A stretch of 40,583 nt of DNA from Phycisphaerae bacterium (lineage in GTDB: Bacteria; Planctomycetota; Phycisphaerae; UBA1845), in contig JAJDDX010000233.1 of the NCBI GenBank assembly GCA_029260055.1, forward strand, positions 1 to 40,583, in the 5' to 3' direction. The number at the start of each line of letters is the position of its first letter. Within the stretch, counting starts at the first letter, position 1. Position numbers and translations under genes: made by a program. The notes below the pieces were generated by a model. That model ran no database searches. It had not been told where the DNA came from and saw only the letters and a program-made list of their open reading frames with translations. Positions 24,196-32,649 of the stretch are shown one piece after another.

Positions 24196-26259
24196 CTATG
24201 GGATGGCAAACCGGACTTCGGCGTAGACCATCCGAGGCACTTCGGCTTCGTTCAGAAAGACCGTCCCGCCTTCCGCGTGCTCGGGGTCGAGCAGGTTCTT
24301 TGCCCCGACGGCGATCGACACCCGGTCGTCCCACAGATCGAGCTCAGCTCGTACGTCGAGCCGGAAGTAGGGGTCGATGTGTCTGGCGAGAAACGGGAAG
24401 GCGGAATTCGGCGCCTCGACGGCATCGACGTACCACAGATAGCTCGAAAGGTGCAAGTCCGGGGTCGGGCTGTAGGTGGCTCCGATCATGGCCTTGTGCT
24501 TCGGCGCCGAGATCGCGTCTTTGTCGAACATCGGCGCTGTGGAATACCAATCGAGCTGCTGGTAGGTGTAGTTCCCCAGCAATGTGAGGTCCCTCGTCAC
24601 GGCGTACTTCAGCTCCAGCTCCGCCCCGTACATCGACGCGCGCGCGCGGTTGTCGAAGTCCATCGTGAGCAGGCCCGGCGGTCCGAGCCTCGGGGTGATG
24701 GTCGTCAGGTCGTCAAACTCGTGCCAGAAGAAGTTCAAGCTGGCATCCAGGCATTCGAACAATCGCCCGCGGTATCCGAGCTCGAACGCCAGCAAGGTCT
24801 CGGGGTTGACGGTGCGATCGCCTTCCACGTAGGTAAGGCCGTTGAGGATCGGAGTCGTGACGAAGCGCAGGCCGGCCGGCGGCATCTGGAAGGCACGCGA
24901 CACCGCTCCGTAGATCACTTCGTGGTCGCTCAGCTCATAGGACAATGCCGCCCGAGCGCTCGGCTGGAATCCACCGTATGCCTCGTAGTCGATCCGGGCG
25001 CCCAGATCGAGGCTCCACCGCTTCGCGAGCTGCCATTGATCCTGCACGTACACACCGACGACGCCGGTGGTGATATAGTCCCTCGAGAGCATGTGAGGAT
25101 CGGAGTTCGTGGCGTCGAGTAGGTCGAGGCGACTGTCGATTCCCCAGGTCAATCGGTGTCCTTCAGCCGGCACGAAGGTCTGACCGAACTGGAAGGCGAT
25201 CTGCTGATAGCGGTAGTCCATGGCGGGCACGCCGGGCGACGTTCCGAAGTCGTTGACGTACGCTGTCAACTCGATGCGGTTGTCCGGCGCTACGTCACGC
25301 GTCCACGTTCCCATCAGGAACGACGCCTGTCCGCCCGAGTTGTGGCTCAGGCCGAGCCCCACCAGCGGCATGGTCGGAAAGCCACCGTCCATCGAGCTGT
25401 GACCGGCTGACAACGTGAAACGGTCCTTCTCTGACGCTTCGTAAACGGCGTGCACGCCGATACGCCCGGCCTTGTACTCGTCATCGAGGCTGCGCAGGAA
25501 CGACCCGCCGGTGCGGAATCCGTCGTTGGCTTCGTACTCGCCGGAGATACGCAGCCGCAGCTTGTCGTCCTTGAAACCGTACCCCACGTACTGATGAAAG
25601 CTGCCCCTCGTGCCGCCGCCGGCGGTCATCGTCAGGCCAAGCTGATCACCCGGGTCCTTGGTAATGATGTTGATCACGCCGTTGACAGCGTTGGCTCCCC
25701 AGATCACGCCGCCGGGTCCGCGGATGACCTCGATGCGGGCGATATCCTCGATCTGGAAGGGCCAGACGCTCCAGACCGTTCCGCCGAAGTGGGAGTCAAA
25801 AAGCTGCCGGCCGTCGACAAGCACGAGAACCTGCCTCACCAGGAAGCCGTGGAACCCGCGTGGCGACACGGCTGATCCGCCCGAAGTGAGTTCGGCGACG
25901 TCAACGCCGACCACGAGCCGCAGGGCATCGGGAATGGTTCTCGCCCCGGCGCGTCGAATGTCCTTGGCGGTAATGACGCTCATGGCGTAAGGCACGGACG
26001 TGAGTTTCTGCTCGCGCCGTCCGGCCGTCACCACCATCGGGACTTCAAGTTCGAGAAGATCGATGTCCTCGAAATCGCCCTCTTCGTCGAGGGCTTCGGT
26101 GTCCGGTTCGTCCTGGGCGGTCGCCGTCGCGGGCAGCGCGGTCCATGCCATCAGGATGAGCCATGGCATGGTCGCGCTCAGAATCGGCACGGCGCCTATT
26201 CCGCAGGCGCGTCGCCACCGCGTTCGCTCCCGCGATCGTTTATGTTGGCTCGTACGCAT
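24196..26259 (-). CDS. TonB-dependent outer-membrane receptor, paralogue 2
   Basis: A 687-residue receptor closely similar along its whole length to the genes on either side. The signal peptide ends near ATA-QD (about 49); an acidic GDFEDIDLLE linker leads to VPMVVTAG (73-80), the TonB-box-like segment; plug and barrel motifs match paralogue 1 (RIEVIRGPGGVIWGANAV, VYVQDQWQLAKRW, SRAFQMPPAGLR). I start at ATG 26259 because GGGGAG lies 6 nt upstream; another ATG at 26265 lies directly after that GGGGAG. The gap to paralogue 3 is 35 bp. Differences among paralogues concentrate in barrel loops, for example after FQMPPAGLR (FVTTPILNGLTYVEGD here), which suggests different ligands or immune/phage escape. 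Ends in FAIP. Confidence 0.92.
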   Translation of the reverse strand: MRTSQHKRSRERTRWRRACGIGAVPILSATMPWLILMAWTALPATATAQDEPDTEALDEEGDFEDIDLLELEVPMVVTAGRREQKLTSVPYAMSVITAKDIRRAGARTIPDALRLVVGVDVAELTSGGSAVSPRGFHGFLVRQVLVLVDGRQLFDSHFGGTVWSVWPFQIEDIARIEVIRGPGGVIWGANAVNGVINIITKDPGDQLGLTMTAGGGTRGSFHQYVGYGFKDDKLRLRISGEYEANDGFRTGGSFLRSLDDEYKAGRIGVHAVYEASEKDRFTLSAGHSSMDGGFPTMPLVGLGLSHNSGGQASFLMGTWTRDVAPDNRIELTAYVNDFGTSPGVPAMDYRYQQIAFQFGQTFVPAEGHRLTWGIDSRLDLLDATNSDPHMLSRDYITTGVVGVYVQDQWQLAKRWSLDLGARIDYEAYGGFQPSARAALSYELSDHEVIYGAVSRAFQMPPAGLRFVTTPILNGLTYVEGDRTVNPETLLAFELGYRGRLFECLDASLNFFWHEFDDLTTITPRLGPPGLLTMDFDNRARASMYGAELELKYAVTRDLTLLGNYTYQQLDWYSTAPMFDKDAISAPKHKAMIGATYSPTPDLHLSSYLWYVDAVEAPNSAFPFLARHIDPYFRLDVRAELDLWDDRVSIAVGAKNLLDPEHAEGGTVFLNEAEVPRMVYAEVRFAIP

Positions 26260-26294
26260 ATTCATCTCCCCACGCGTTCTTGCTCCACGTGGCT

Positions 26295-28391
26295 CTACGG
26301 AATCGCTACTCGCACCTCGGCATAGACCATTCGCGGCACTTCGGCGTCATTGAGAAACAGCGTGCCGCCCTCCGGATGGTCGGGATCGAGGAGATTGCGC
26401 GCTCCTATGGCAATCGAAGCGCGGTCCTTCCAGAATTCACATTCCGCCCTCACGTCGAGCCGCAGGTAGGGATCGATGTGCTTGGCTATGAACGGGAACG
26501 ACGTATTCGGAGCATCCACCGCATCGACGTAATGCAGATAGCCGGAAAGATGCAGGTCTTCGGTCGGGCTGTAGATCGCGCCGATCATTGCCTTGTGCTT
26601 CGGCGGCGAGATGGTATCCCCGTCGTGCAAGGGCACCGACGACTGCCAATCGAACTGTTGGTAGGTGTAGTGCCCCAGCAGCGTCAGATCCTTGGTCACG
26701 GGGTACTTGAGCTCGAGTTCGAGTCCGTACATGGACGGCCGCGCCCGGTTGGCGAAGTCCATTGTGAGCAGGCCCGGCGGTCCGAGCCTCGGGCTGATCG
26801 TGGTGAACCCACCGTATTCGTGCCAAAAGAGGTTCAGGGCTGCGTCGACGCGATCGAACAATCTTCCGCGGTAGCCCAGTTCGTACGCCATCAATGGTGC
26901 GGCGTCGACGTCGATATCGCCTTCGACGACCGCCAACCCGTTGGCCAGCGGTGTCAGGAGGTATCGCAGTCCCGCCGGTGGCATCTGGAAGGCGCGTGAG
27001 ACCGCGCCGTACAGGAACGTGTCGTCGTTGACCTCGTAAGACAAGGCCATTCGGGCACTCGGCTGGAATCCGCCGTAGGCCTCGTAATCGATGCGGGCGC
27101 CCAGATCGAGTGCCCAGCGATCCGCGAACTGCCATTGATCCTGCACGTACAACCCGACGACCCCCGTGGTCACGTAGTCCTTGCTGAGCATGTAAGGGTC
27201 GGCATTGGTGCCGTCGAGCAGATCGAGTCGCGTGTCGATGCCCCATGTCAGGCGGTGTCCGTCAGCCGGCACGCAGGTCTGTCTGAACTGCAGAGCGATC
27301 TGCTGGTAGCGGTAGTCGATGGAGGGCAGCCCCGGGGATGCGGCGAAGTCGTTGGCATAGGCAGTGACCTCGATACGGTTGTCCGGGCTCACGTCCCGCG
27401 TCCAGGTGCCCATGAGGAACGATGCCTGGCTGCCGGCGTTTCGGCTGATACCGATGCCCGCGAGCGGCGTGGTCGGAAAACCACCGTCGACCGATGCGTG
27501 TCCTGCGGAGAGCGTGAACGTGTCTTTCGGCGACGCTTCGTAGATGGCGTGGAGGCCGATGCGCCCGGCCTTGTACTCATCATCCAGGCTTCTGAGGATC
27601 GATCCGCCTTTGTGGAAGCCGTCGTTGGCCTCATATTCGCCGGAGATCCGGAGACGGAGCTTGCCGTCGGTAAAAGCATAGCCCGTGTGCTGGTAGAAGC
27701 TGCCTCGCGACCCGCCGCCGGCGGTCATCGTCAGTCCGAGTTGATCGGCCGGGTCTTTGGTGATGATGTTGATGACGCCGTTGACCGCGTTGGCTCCCCA
27801 GGTCACGCCGCCGGGTCCGCGGATAACCTCGATCCGCGCGATGTCCTCGATCTGGAACGGCCATGAACTCCAGAGCGTTCCACCGAAGTGGGAATCGAAT
27901 ATCTGCCGGCCGTCCACGAGCACGAGGAGTTGCCTGGTGACGAAGCCGTGCGAGCCGCGCGGGGAGACGGCAGAGCCCCCCGATACGATGTCCGCCACGT
28001 CGACACCCGGTACCAGCCGCAGCGCGTCGGTTACCGTTCGCGCGCCGGCGCGCCGAATGTCCTTTGCGGTGATCACGCTCATGGCGTAGGGCACCGTCGT
28101 GAGCTTCTGGGCGTGCCTTCCCGCCGTCACGACGATCGGCACCTCGAGGTCGAGCAGGTCGATGTCCTCGAAGTCTTCCCCGTCGTCGACTTCCTCTATC
28201 GCGTTTTCGCTGGGCGCGGGTGCATCACTGATGGCGTCCTGCGCCGCGGCGACCGCGGTCAGGCCGGTAAGTGCCGGCAGCAGCCACCACAAGGCGATCG
28301 CGTGGCTGTGGAGGCAGTCCGGGCGCACCGGTCGCGACGGTGTCGCGTGGTTCCCAGACAATGTGGAACGAACATGGCGATCAGCCATCAT
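26295..28391 (-). CDS. TonB-dependent outer-membrane receptor, paralogue 3
   Basis: A 698-residue receptor, first of the three in the transcript. Signal peptide with core ALWWLLPALTGLTAVAAA (about 33-50), an acidic EEVDDGEDFEDIDLLD linker, VPIVVTAG (84-91), then plug and barrel like the others. Its start codon overlaps the stop of the binding-protein gene (ATGA at 28388-28391), so translation is probably coupled; the next codon is also ATG (28388) and sits at a better distance from GGAGG. The loop after FQMPPAGLR reads YLLTPLANGLAVVEGD. The barrel contains two Cys (near FRQTCVPADG and in AECEFWKDR) where the paralogues have none at these sites. Ends in VAIP. Ligand unknown. Confidence 0.92.
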   Translation of the reverse strand: MMADRHVRSTLSGNHATPSRPVRPDCLHSHAIALWWLLPALTGLTAVAAAQDAISDAPAPSENAIEEVDDGEDFEDIDLLDLEVPIVVTAGRHAQKLTTVPYAMSVITAKDIRRAGARTVTDALRLVPGVDVADIVSGGSAVSPRGSHGFVTRQLLVLVDGRQIFDSHFGGTLWSSWPFQIEDIARIEVIRGPGGVTWGANAVNGVINIITKDPADQLGLTMTAGGGSRGSFYQHTGYAFTDGKLRLRISGEYEANDGFHKGGSILRSLDDEYKAGRIGLHAIYEASPKDTFTLSAGHASVDGGFPTTPLAGIGISRNAGSQASFLMGTWTRDVSPDNRIEVTAYANDFAASPGLPSIDYRYQQIALQFRQTCVPADGHRLTWGIDTRLDLLDGTNADPYMLSKDYVTTGVVGLYVQDQWQFADRWALDLGARIDYEAYGGFQPSARMALSYEVNDDTFLYGAVSRAFQMPPAGLRYLLTPLANGLAVVEGDIDVDAAPLMAYELGYRGRLFDRVDAALNLFWHEYGGFTTISPRLGPPGLLTMDFANRARPSMYGLELELKYPVTKDLTLLGHYTYQQFDWQSSVPLHDGDTISPPKHKAMIGAIYSPTEDLHLSGYLHYVDAVDAPNTSFPFIAKHIDPYLRLDVRAECEFWKDRASIAIGARNLLDPDHPEGGTLFLNDAEVPRMVYAEVRVAIP

Positions 28392-29380
28392 TCGCCTCCA
28401 TACCTGACCGTGGCCGTACCGAGTTGCCGGTCCGACGGTGTTGCGCCGATCATGCCGGCCGTGTGTTTGTTGAAAGCTCGTCCGACCTGCTCGGGGTACA
28501 CGAGCCCGATGCTTGCCGGATCAGCGCCCTCGATGATCTTTAGAACGATGTCCGCGGTCTGGCGCCCGATCGCTTCGTAGTCCGCGTGTTGACCCGCCAG
28601 AGCGCCGGCCTTGACGAGGTTCTCCGAGAAGGACCAGACGGCCTTCTTCTGCCTGACGCCCCAGAGAAGGACGCGCTGCACGGTGGCCGAGTTGTAGACG
28701 TGGGAGTCGGGAATCATCACGAGGCCCTCGCAGCCGCTGGCGTTGAGCGCTTCGATTGCCTCGGGAATGGTGTCACGGCTCGCCAGGATGGTCGTGCATC
28801 GGAGGTTCTTCGCATCGGCGGCGGCCTTCAGGTCGCCCACCGTCGCCTCGTGGCCTTTGCCGTGGAGGATGGCGATGGACGACAGGCCAGGCCGCGTGGC
28901 GATGGCCCACTCGATGCGCTCGGTCGGTGAGATATCCGACGTGACGCCCGCCACCCGTGATCGATGTTCAAAGTCGTCCGCCGCGAACGAGGCGTCTCTG
29001 GCGTTGGGCACCAGGAAATAGACCACGGGCACGTCCGGGATGACGGCGAGTGCAAACGTCGTAGCCGAGGTGCCGCCTGTCGCGATGGCGGCGGGCTTCA
29101 TGTCGATCAGCCGCTGTCGGACGGCCTCTCGTCCATCCTTGTCCTTGCTCGCGGGCAACTCGATCAGGGTGCATTCAGTACCGTGCTCGCGCAGATGGGT
29201 TTCCAGGGCCTTGGCGGCCGTCTGGTAACTCTGTTTCGCGCGATAGAGGACGGCGATGGGACGGTCGGTGTTCTCGACAGCGCGCGCGGAGGGTGCCACG
29301 CAAGGTTGGACAAGTATCGCGATGACGGCCAACTGCGTCAGGAGGCGGCCGCACACCAATCCTGGCAAACGGTCTGTCAA
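28388..29380 (-). CDS. Periplasmic substrate-binding protein (ABC_sub_bind family), TTG start
   Basis: A 330-residue exported binding protein of the PF04392-type ABC_sub_bind family: signal peptide ending near PSARA-VE (34/35), then PIAVLYRAKQSYQTAAKALE, KPAAIATGGTSATTFAL, VPVVYFLVPNARDAS, VAGVTSDISPTERIEWAI and AVWSFSENLVKAGALAGQHADY, two Rossmann-like lobes with the ligand in the cleft. No permease or ATPase gene is present, so it may serve as a sensor partner or ligand shuttle rather than transport. The only sensible start is TTG 29380: the frame is closed upstream at a TAA without any ATG or GTG, and the next option, GTG 29356, would shorten the leader. A rare start suggests low expression. 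It is the first gene of the receptor operon, overlapping it by 4 bp. Confidence 0.86.
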   Translation of the reverse strand: MTDRLPGLVCGRLLTQLAVIAILVQPCVAPSARAVENTDRPIAVLYRAKQSYQTAAKALETHLREHGTECTLIELPASKDKDGREAVRQRLIDMKPAAIATGGTSATTFALAVIPDVPVVYFLVPNARDASFAADDFEHRSRVAGVTSDISPTERIEWAIATRPGLSSIAILHGKGHEATVGDLKAAADAKNLRCTTILASRDTIPEAIEALNASGCEGLVMIPDSHVYNSATVQRVLLWGVRQKKAVWSFSENLVKAGALAGQHADYEAIGRQTADIVLKIIEGADPASIGLVYPEQVGRAFNKHTAGMIGATPSDRQLGTATVRYGGE

Positions 29381-29462
29381 GCTTCGGTCACCGATGCGAA
29401 AGCGGGTTCGGATTCGCCACGATTCCGGGGCGCTCGAGCCCAGTTAGTCATGCCAACAGGTG

Positions 29463-29510
29463 ATTATCGGCACCCACAGGGCCAAACTGACGCGAATGCC
29501 CTGCTGTGGG
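29463..29510. promoter_or_regulatory. Divergent control region: inverted repeat and candidate -10
   Basis: The 329 bp between the binding-protein gene and the kinase gene contain an inverted repeat, CCCACAGGGC (29473-29482) facing GCCCTGCTGTGGG (29498-29510), with matching CCCACAG/CTGTGGG and CAGGGC/GCCCTG blocks. Directly beside it, on the minus strand, GATAAT (29463-29468) is a near-consensus -10 for the receptor operon, so the repeat would cover the -35 position. No good -35 is seen, which fits activator dependence. A second weaker pair, ACCCT/AGGGT, lies at about 29515-29537. I see no clear promoter for the kinase gene. Function inferred from position. Confidence 0.4.
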
Positions 29511-29709
29511 GATAACCCTAAGTAGTGCTTGCAGGGTGCCGCCATCGGCATTACCGGACGTTGCGTCGTATGCGAGACACGCAACTCGCGCGCCACATGG
29601 ACCGATGAGATACGCGGCGGACCGTCTGCCGCCACAGGGAAGTCGTGCGCACGCGCCACGCGGTTTGCGGGCGTGTGGGGCGCTGGCTCCGTCTCCATGA
29701 GGGTGCAGT

Positions 29710-32640
29710 ATGCTCAAGCCGAGAACCTTTGGCCTGCGAGGACGAGCGATCACGCTCTGTATTCTCGTGGTCCTGGGGACCGCCGCCTGCATCTGCGCGG
29801 CGCTGACATGGCGGACCCACGAGTTCGCCATCGAGAACCTCCGCACCCACGCGCTGGTGCACGCCCGTTCGCTCAGCTTCAGCGCGGAGCCGGCCTTGCT
29901 TCTGAACGACAAGCGTGAGTTGGATCATATCGTGGGGACGGCGGTCGCCGACGACACCATACGCCTGGCCTGCATCACGGATGTGTCCGGCGGCATCCTC
30001 GCCGAGTTCGTGCGCGAGGAGGGCACGCCGAGACTTCATTTCCTCAATAAGAAGACGCTCAGGGAGGCGGCGCGCGGCGCCGCGTCCGTGTGCCTCGAAG
30101 ATGACAACCTACGAGTGACCGTGCCCATCTGGCCATATCAGGCGCCGGTGGAACTCGACCTCGATCTGGATGAAGGTGATGCCAAACCGGCGACGGCCGA
30201 CTCGCCGGCCGGGTTCGTGACGGTCGAGCACAGCCTGGATCAACTCCAAACCGAAACCGCGGCATTGGTCGCGTTCGCCATCATGGCCGCGGTTGCCGTC
30301 GTGGCGCTCGGGATTGTCATCACCATCTTCTCAGTTCGCACGCTGCTCAAGCCCGTCGAGAACCTCGTGGACACCACGGCGCAGATTGCGGAGGGAGACC
30401 TCTCCAAGCGTGCGAAAGAGGACGCGGTGGGCGAGATCGGCGTGCTCGCCACGTCTTTCAATCATATGGCGGATCGTCTTGAACGCAGCTACGCATCGAT
30501 CGAGCGCAAGGTCGAGGAGCGCACCGCGGAACTAGATGCCAAGCGCAAGGCACTGCAAGAGGAAGTCGGCGTCAGGCAGAAGGCGGAGCAACAGCTTGAA
30601 GTGGCCCTGGGCGAGGCGGAGAAGCTGGCGGTCGACGCCCAGGAAGCGAGCCGCGCCAAGAGCGAATTCCTGGCCAATATGAGCCACGAATTGAGAACTC
30701 CGATGAACGGCATCATCGGGATGACCGAGCTCTCCCTCGACACGGAACTCAGTCACGAACAGCGTGAGTACCTGACGACCGTCATGGACTGCTCCAACGC
30801 GCTACTCACCCTCCTCAACGATATCCTCGATTTCTCCAAGATCGAAGCGGGAAAGATGGAGGCTGAACGGGCCGAGTTCGATCTCGTGGCCACCGTCGAG
30901 AGCGTCGTCGACTTGCTCGCCAACCGGGCCGTGGCCAAGGGGCTGGAACTCCTGTGCGACATTCAGCCGACAGTGCCGGTGAGACTCATGGGCGACCCGG
31001 TCCGGGTTCGGCAGGTGCTCTTGAACCTGGCCGGCAACGCCTTGAAGTTCACCGAGAAGGGCGAGGTCGTCGTTCGCGTCGAAGTCGAGCGATGTGAACG
31101 AGAACGCGTCACCGTGGTGTGTCTCGTTCACGATACCGGGATGGGCATCCCGGACGATCGCAAGCAGGCCATCTTCGATAGCTTCACGCAAGTAGATGGC
31201 GCTACGACGCGCAGATTCGGCGGAACAGGCCTCGGGTTGACAATATCCAAGCAACTCATCGAGTTGATGGGCGGCGATATCTGGGTCGAAAGCGAACTCG
31301 GACGCGGCAGCACTTTTGGCTTCAGACTCACGTTGGACATCGCCTCCGGCGGCGGCGCCGAGCTCAATAGCGGCGCAGTGCCATTGCCCGACACACGAGA
31401 AATGATCGAGGGCAAGCGGATTCTCATCGTCGACGACAACGCTACCAACCGGCGCATTCTCGAGGATACGCTCGACACATGGCAGTGCATCACGAGATCG
31501 GCGTGCGACGGCCCGTCCGCCCTGGAGGTGCTCGACTCGATCCAGAGGGGACCGTCCCGATTCGATCTGGTCATCCTCGACGTGCAGATGCCGGACATGG
31601 ACGGATTCGAGGTCGAGAAGACCATCCGTGAGCGGTTCGGGTCCGCTTGCCCCGATGTGCTCTTCCTCAGTTCCCTTGGATCGAGGAACGAGGCGTCCTA
31701 CGGAGGCGTGTCGGCTGACAGCGTCTACCTGACAAAGCCGATCAAGCAATCGGTTCTGCTCGATACGCTCGTGACGCTCTTCGCGCCGAGTGTCGAAGCG
31801 GTACCCGAGCCGGTCGTACCCGAACCGGTCGCCACAGGCCAGCCCGAGAATCGCCAGGATGCGATCCGCATTCTGGTCGTGGAGGACAACCCGGTCAACG
31901 CACGCGTCGCGACCGCCATTCTCGGTAAGGCCGGATACGTCGTCACGACGGCGGCCAACGGACGACTCGGGCTCGACGCACTTCAGCACGCTGCATTCGA
32001 TCTCATACTCATGGACCTGCAAATGCCCGAGATGGATGGATTCGAGGCTACCCGCCACATCCGCGCTTCCGGCTCATGGCGGCAATTGCCCGTCGTGGCG
32101 ATGACCGCCCACGCGATGAAGGGCGACCGCGAGCTTTGCCTCAAGGCAGGCATGGATGACTACCTCACCAAGCCCATCAACTCGGAAGAGCTGCTCCAAA
32201 TGGTCGAGACCTGGACCGAGTCCAAGGACGCGTCCAAGGCAACGGTCGCCGACGAGACTGAAACCGCGCAGCCGCCACGACCGCAGGCGACGACCCCTGC
32301 CGCGCCGCAAATGGACATCGAGCAGGCCCTCAGCCAACTCGGTGGTGATGCCGAGTTGTTACAGGAAACACTCGATGCGTTCGTGGAACACCTCCCGCAG
32401 ATACTCGGTGATCTGCAGGCGGCCATCACCGACGGTGATCCGGCGAAGGTTCGTCTCTATGCGCACAGCCTGAAGGGGGCGGCTTCGAACATCTGCGCCG
32501 AGCCGGCGCGGCAAATCGCGCTTCAGCTCGAAGAACTCGGAAAACAGGGCACGCTGAAGACCGCGGACGCGAAATTCGAGGAACTCAAGAAGCAGCTCGG
32601 CCAACTCACGAGCTTCGTTGCGACATTGGAAATTGGGTAG
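29710..32640 (+). CDS. Membrane hybrid sensor histidine kinase with two receivers and Hpt
   Basis: A 976-residue signalling kinase. Order: membrane helix (about 13-33); periplasmic sensor (about 35-180, resembling CHASE8: [20 protein letters not shown]); membrane helix (183-208); HAMP (about 209-262); coiled coil; HisKA with H326 in [11 protein letters not shown]; HATPase with N443 ([10 protein letters not shown]), DTGMGIPDD and GGTGLGL; receiver 1 with D575/D576, phospho-acceptor D624 and K676; receiver 2 with acceptor D769 and K821; Hpt (about 870-970) with H919 in AHSLKGAA. All catalytic residues are present. It should phosphorylate itself and pass phosphate through the receivers to the Hpt and on to another receiver, most plausibly the next gene's. 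GAGGG precedes the ATG by about 8 nt. It is divergent from the binding-protein/receptor operon, whose ligand it may sense. Confidence 0.93.
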   Translation: MLKPRTFGLRGRAITLCILVVLGTAACICAALTWRTHEFAIENLRTHALVHARSLSFSAEPALLLNDKRELDHIVGTAVADDTIRLACITDVSGGILAEFVREEGTPRLHFLNKKTLREAARGAASVCLEDDNLRVTVPIWPYQAPVELDLDLDEGDAKPATADSPAGFVTVEHSLDQLQTETAALVAFAIMAAVAVVALGIVITIFSVRTLLKPVENLVDTTAQIAEGDLSKRAKEDAVGEIGVLATSFNHMADRLERSYASIERKVEERTAELDAKRKALQEEVGVRQKAEQQLEVALGEAEKLAVDAQEASRAKSEFLANMSHELRTPMNGIIGMTELSLDTELSHEQREYLTTVMDCSNALLTLLNDILDFSKIEAGKMEAERAEFDLVATVESVVDLLANRAVAKGLELLCDIQPTVPVRLMGDPVRVRQVLLNLAGNALKFTEKGEVVVRVEVERCERERVTVVCLVHDTGMGIPDDRKQAIFDSFTQVDGATTRRFGGTGLGLTISKQLIELMGGDIWVESELGRGSTFGFRLTLDIASGGGAELNSGAVPLPDTREMIEGKRILIVDDNATNRRILEDTLDTWQCITRSACDGPSALEVLDSIQRGPSRFDLVILDVQMPDMDGFEVEKTIRERFGSACPDVLFLSSLGSRNEASYGGVSADSVYLTKPIKQSVLLDTLVTLFAPSVEAVPEPVVPEPVATGQPENRQDAIRILVVEDNPVNARVATAILGKAGYVVTTAANGRLGLDALQHAAFDLILMDLQMPEMDGFEATRHIRASGSWRQLPVVAMTAHAMKGDRELCLKAGMDDYLTKPINSEELLQMVETWTESKDASKATVADETETAQPPRPQATTPAAPQMDIEQALSQLGGDAELLQETLDAFVEHLPQILGDLQAAITDGDPAKVRLYAHSLKGAASNICAEPARQIALQLEELGKQGTLKTADAKFEELKKQLGQLTSFVATLEIG

Positions 32641-32649
32641 AGGCGCGGA

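Noticed and set aside
28388-29380. Complete ABC importer
   Set aside because: Only the binding protein is present; neighbours are receptors and signalling proteins, with no permease or ATPase.
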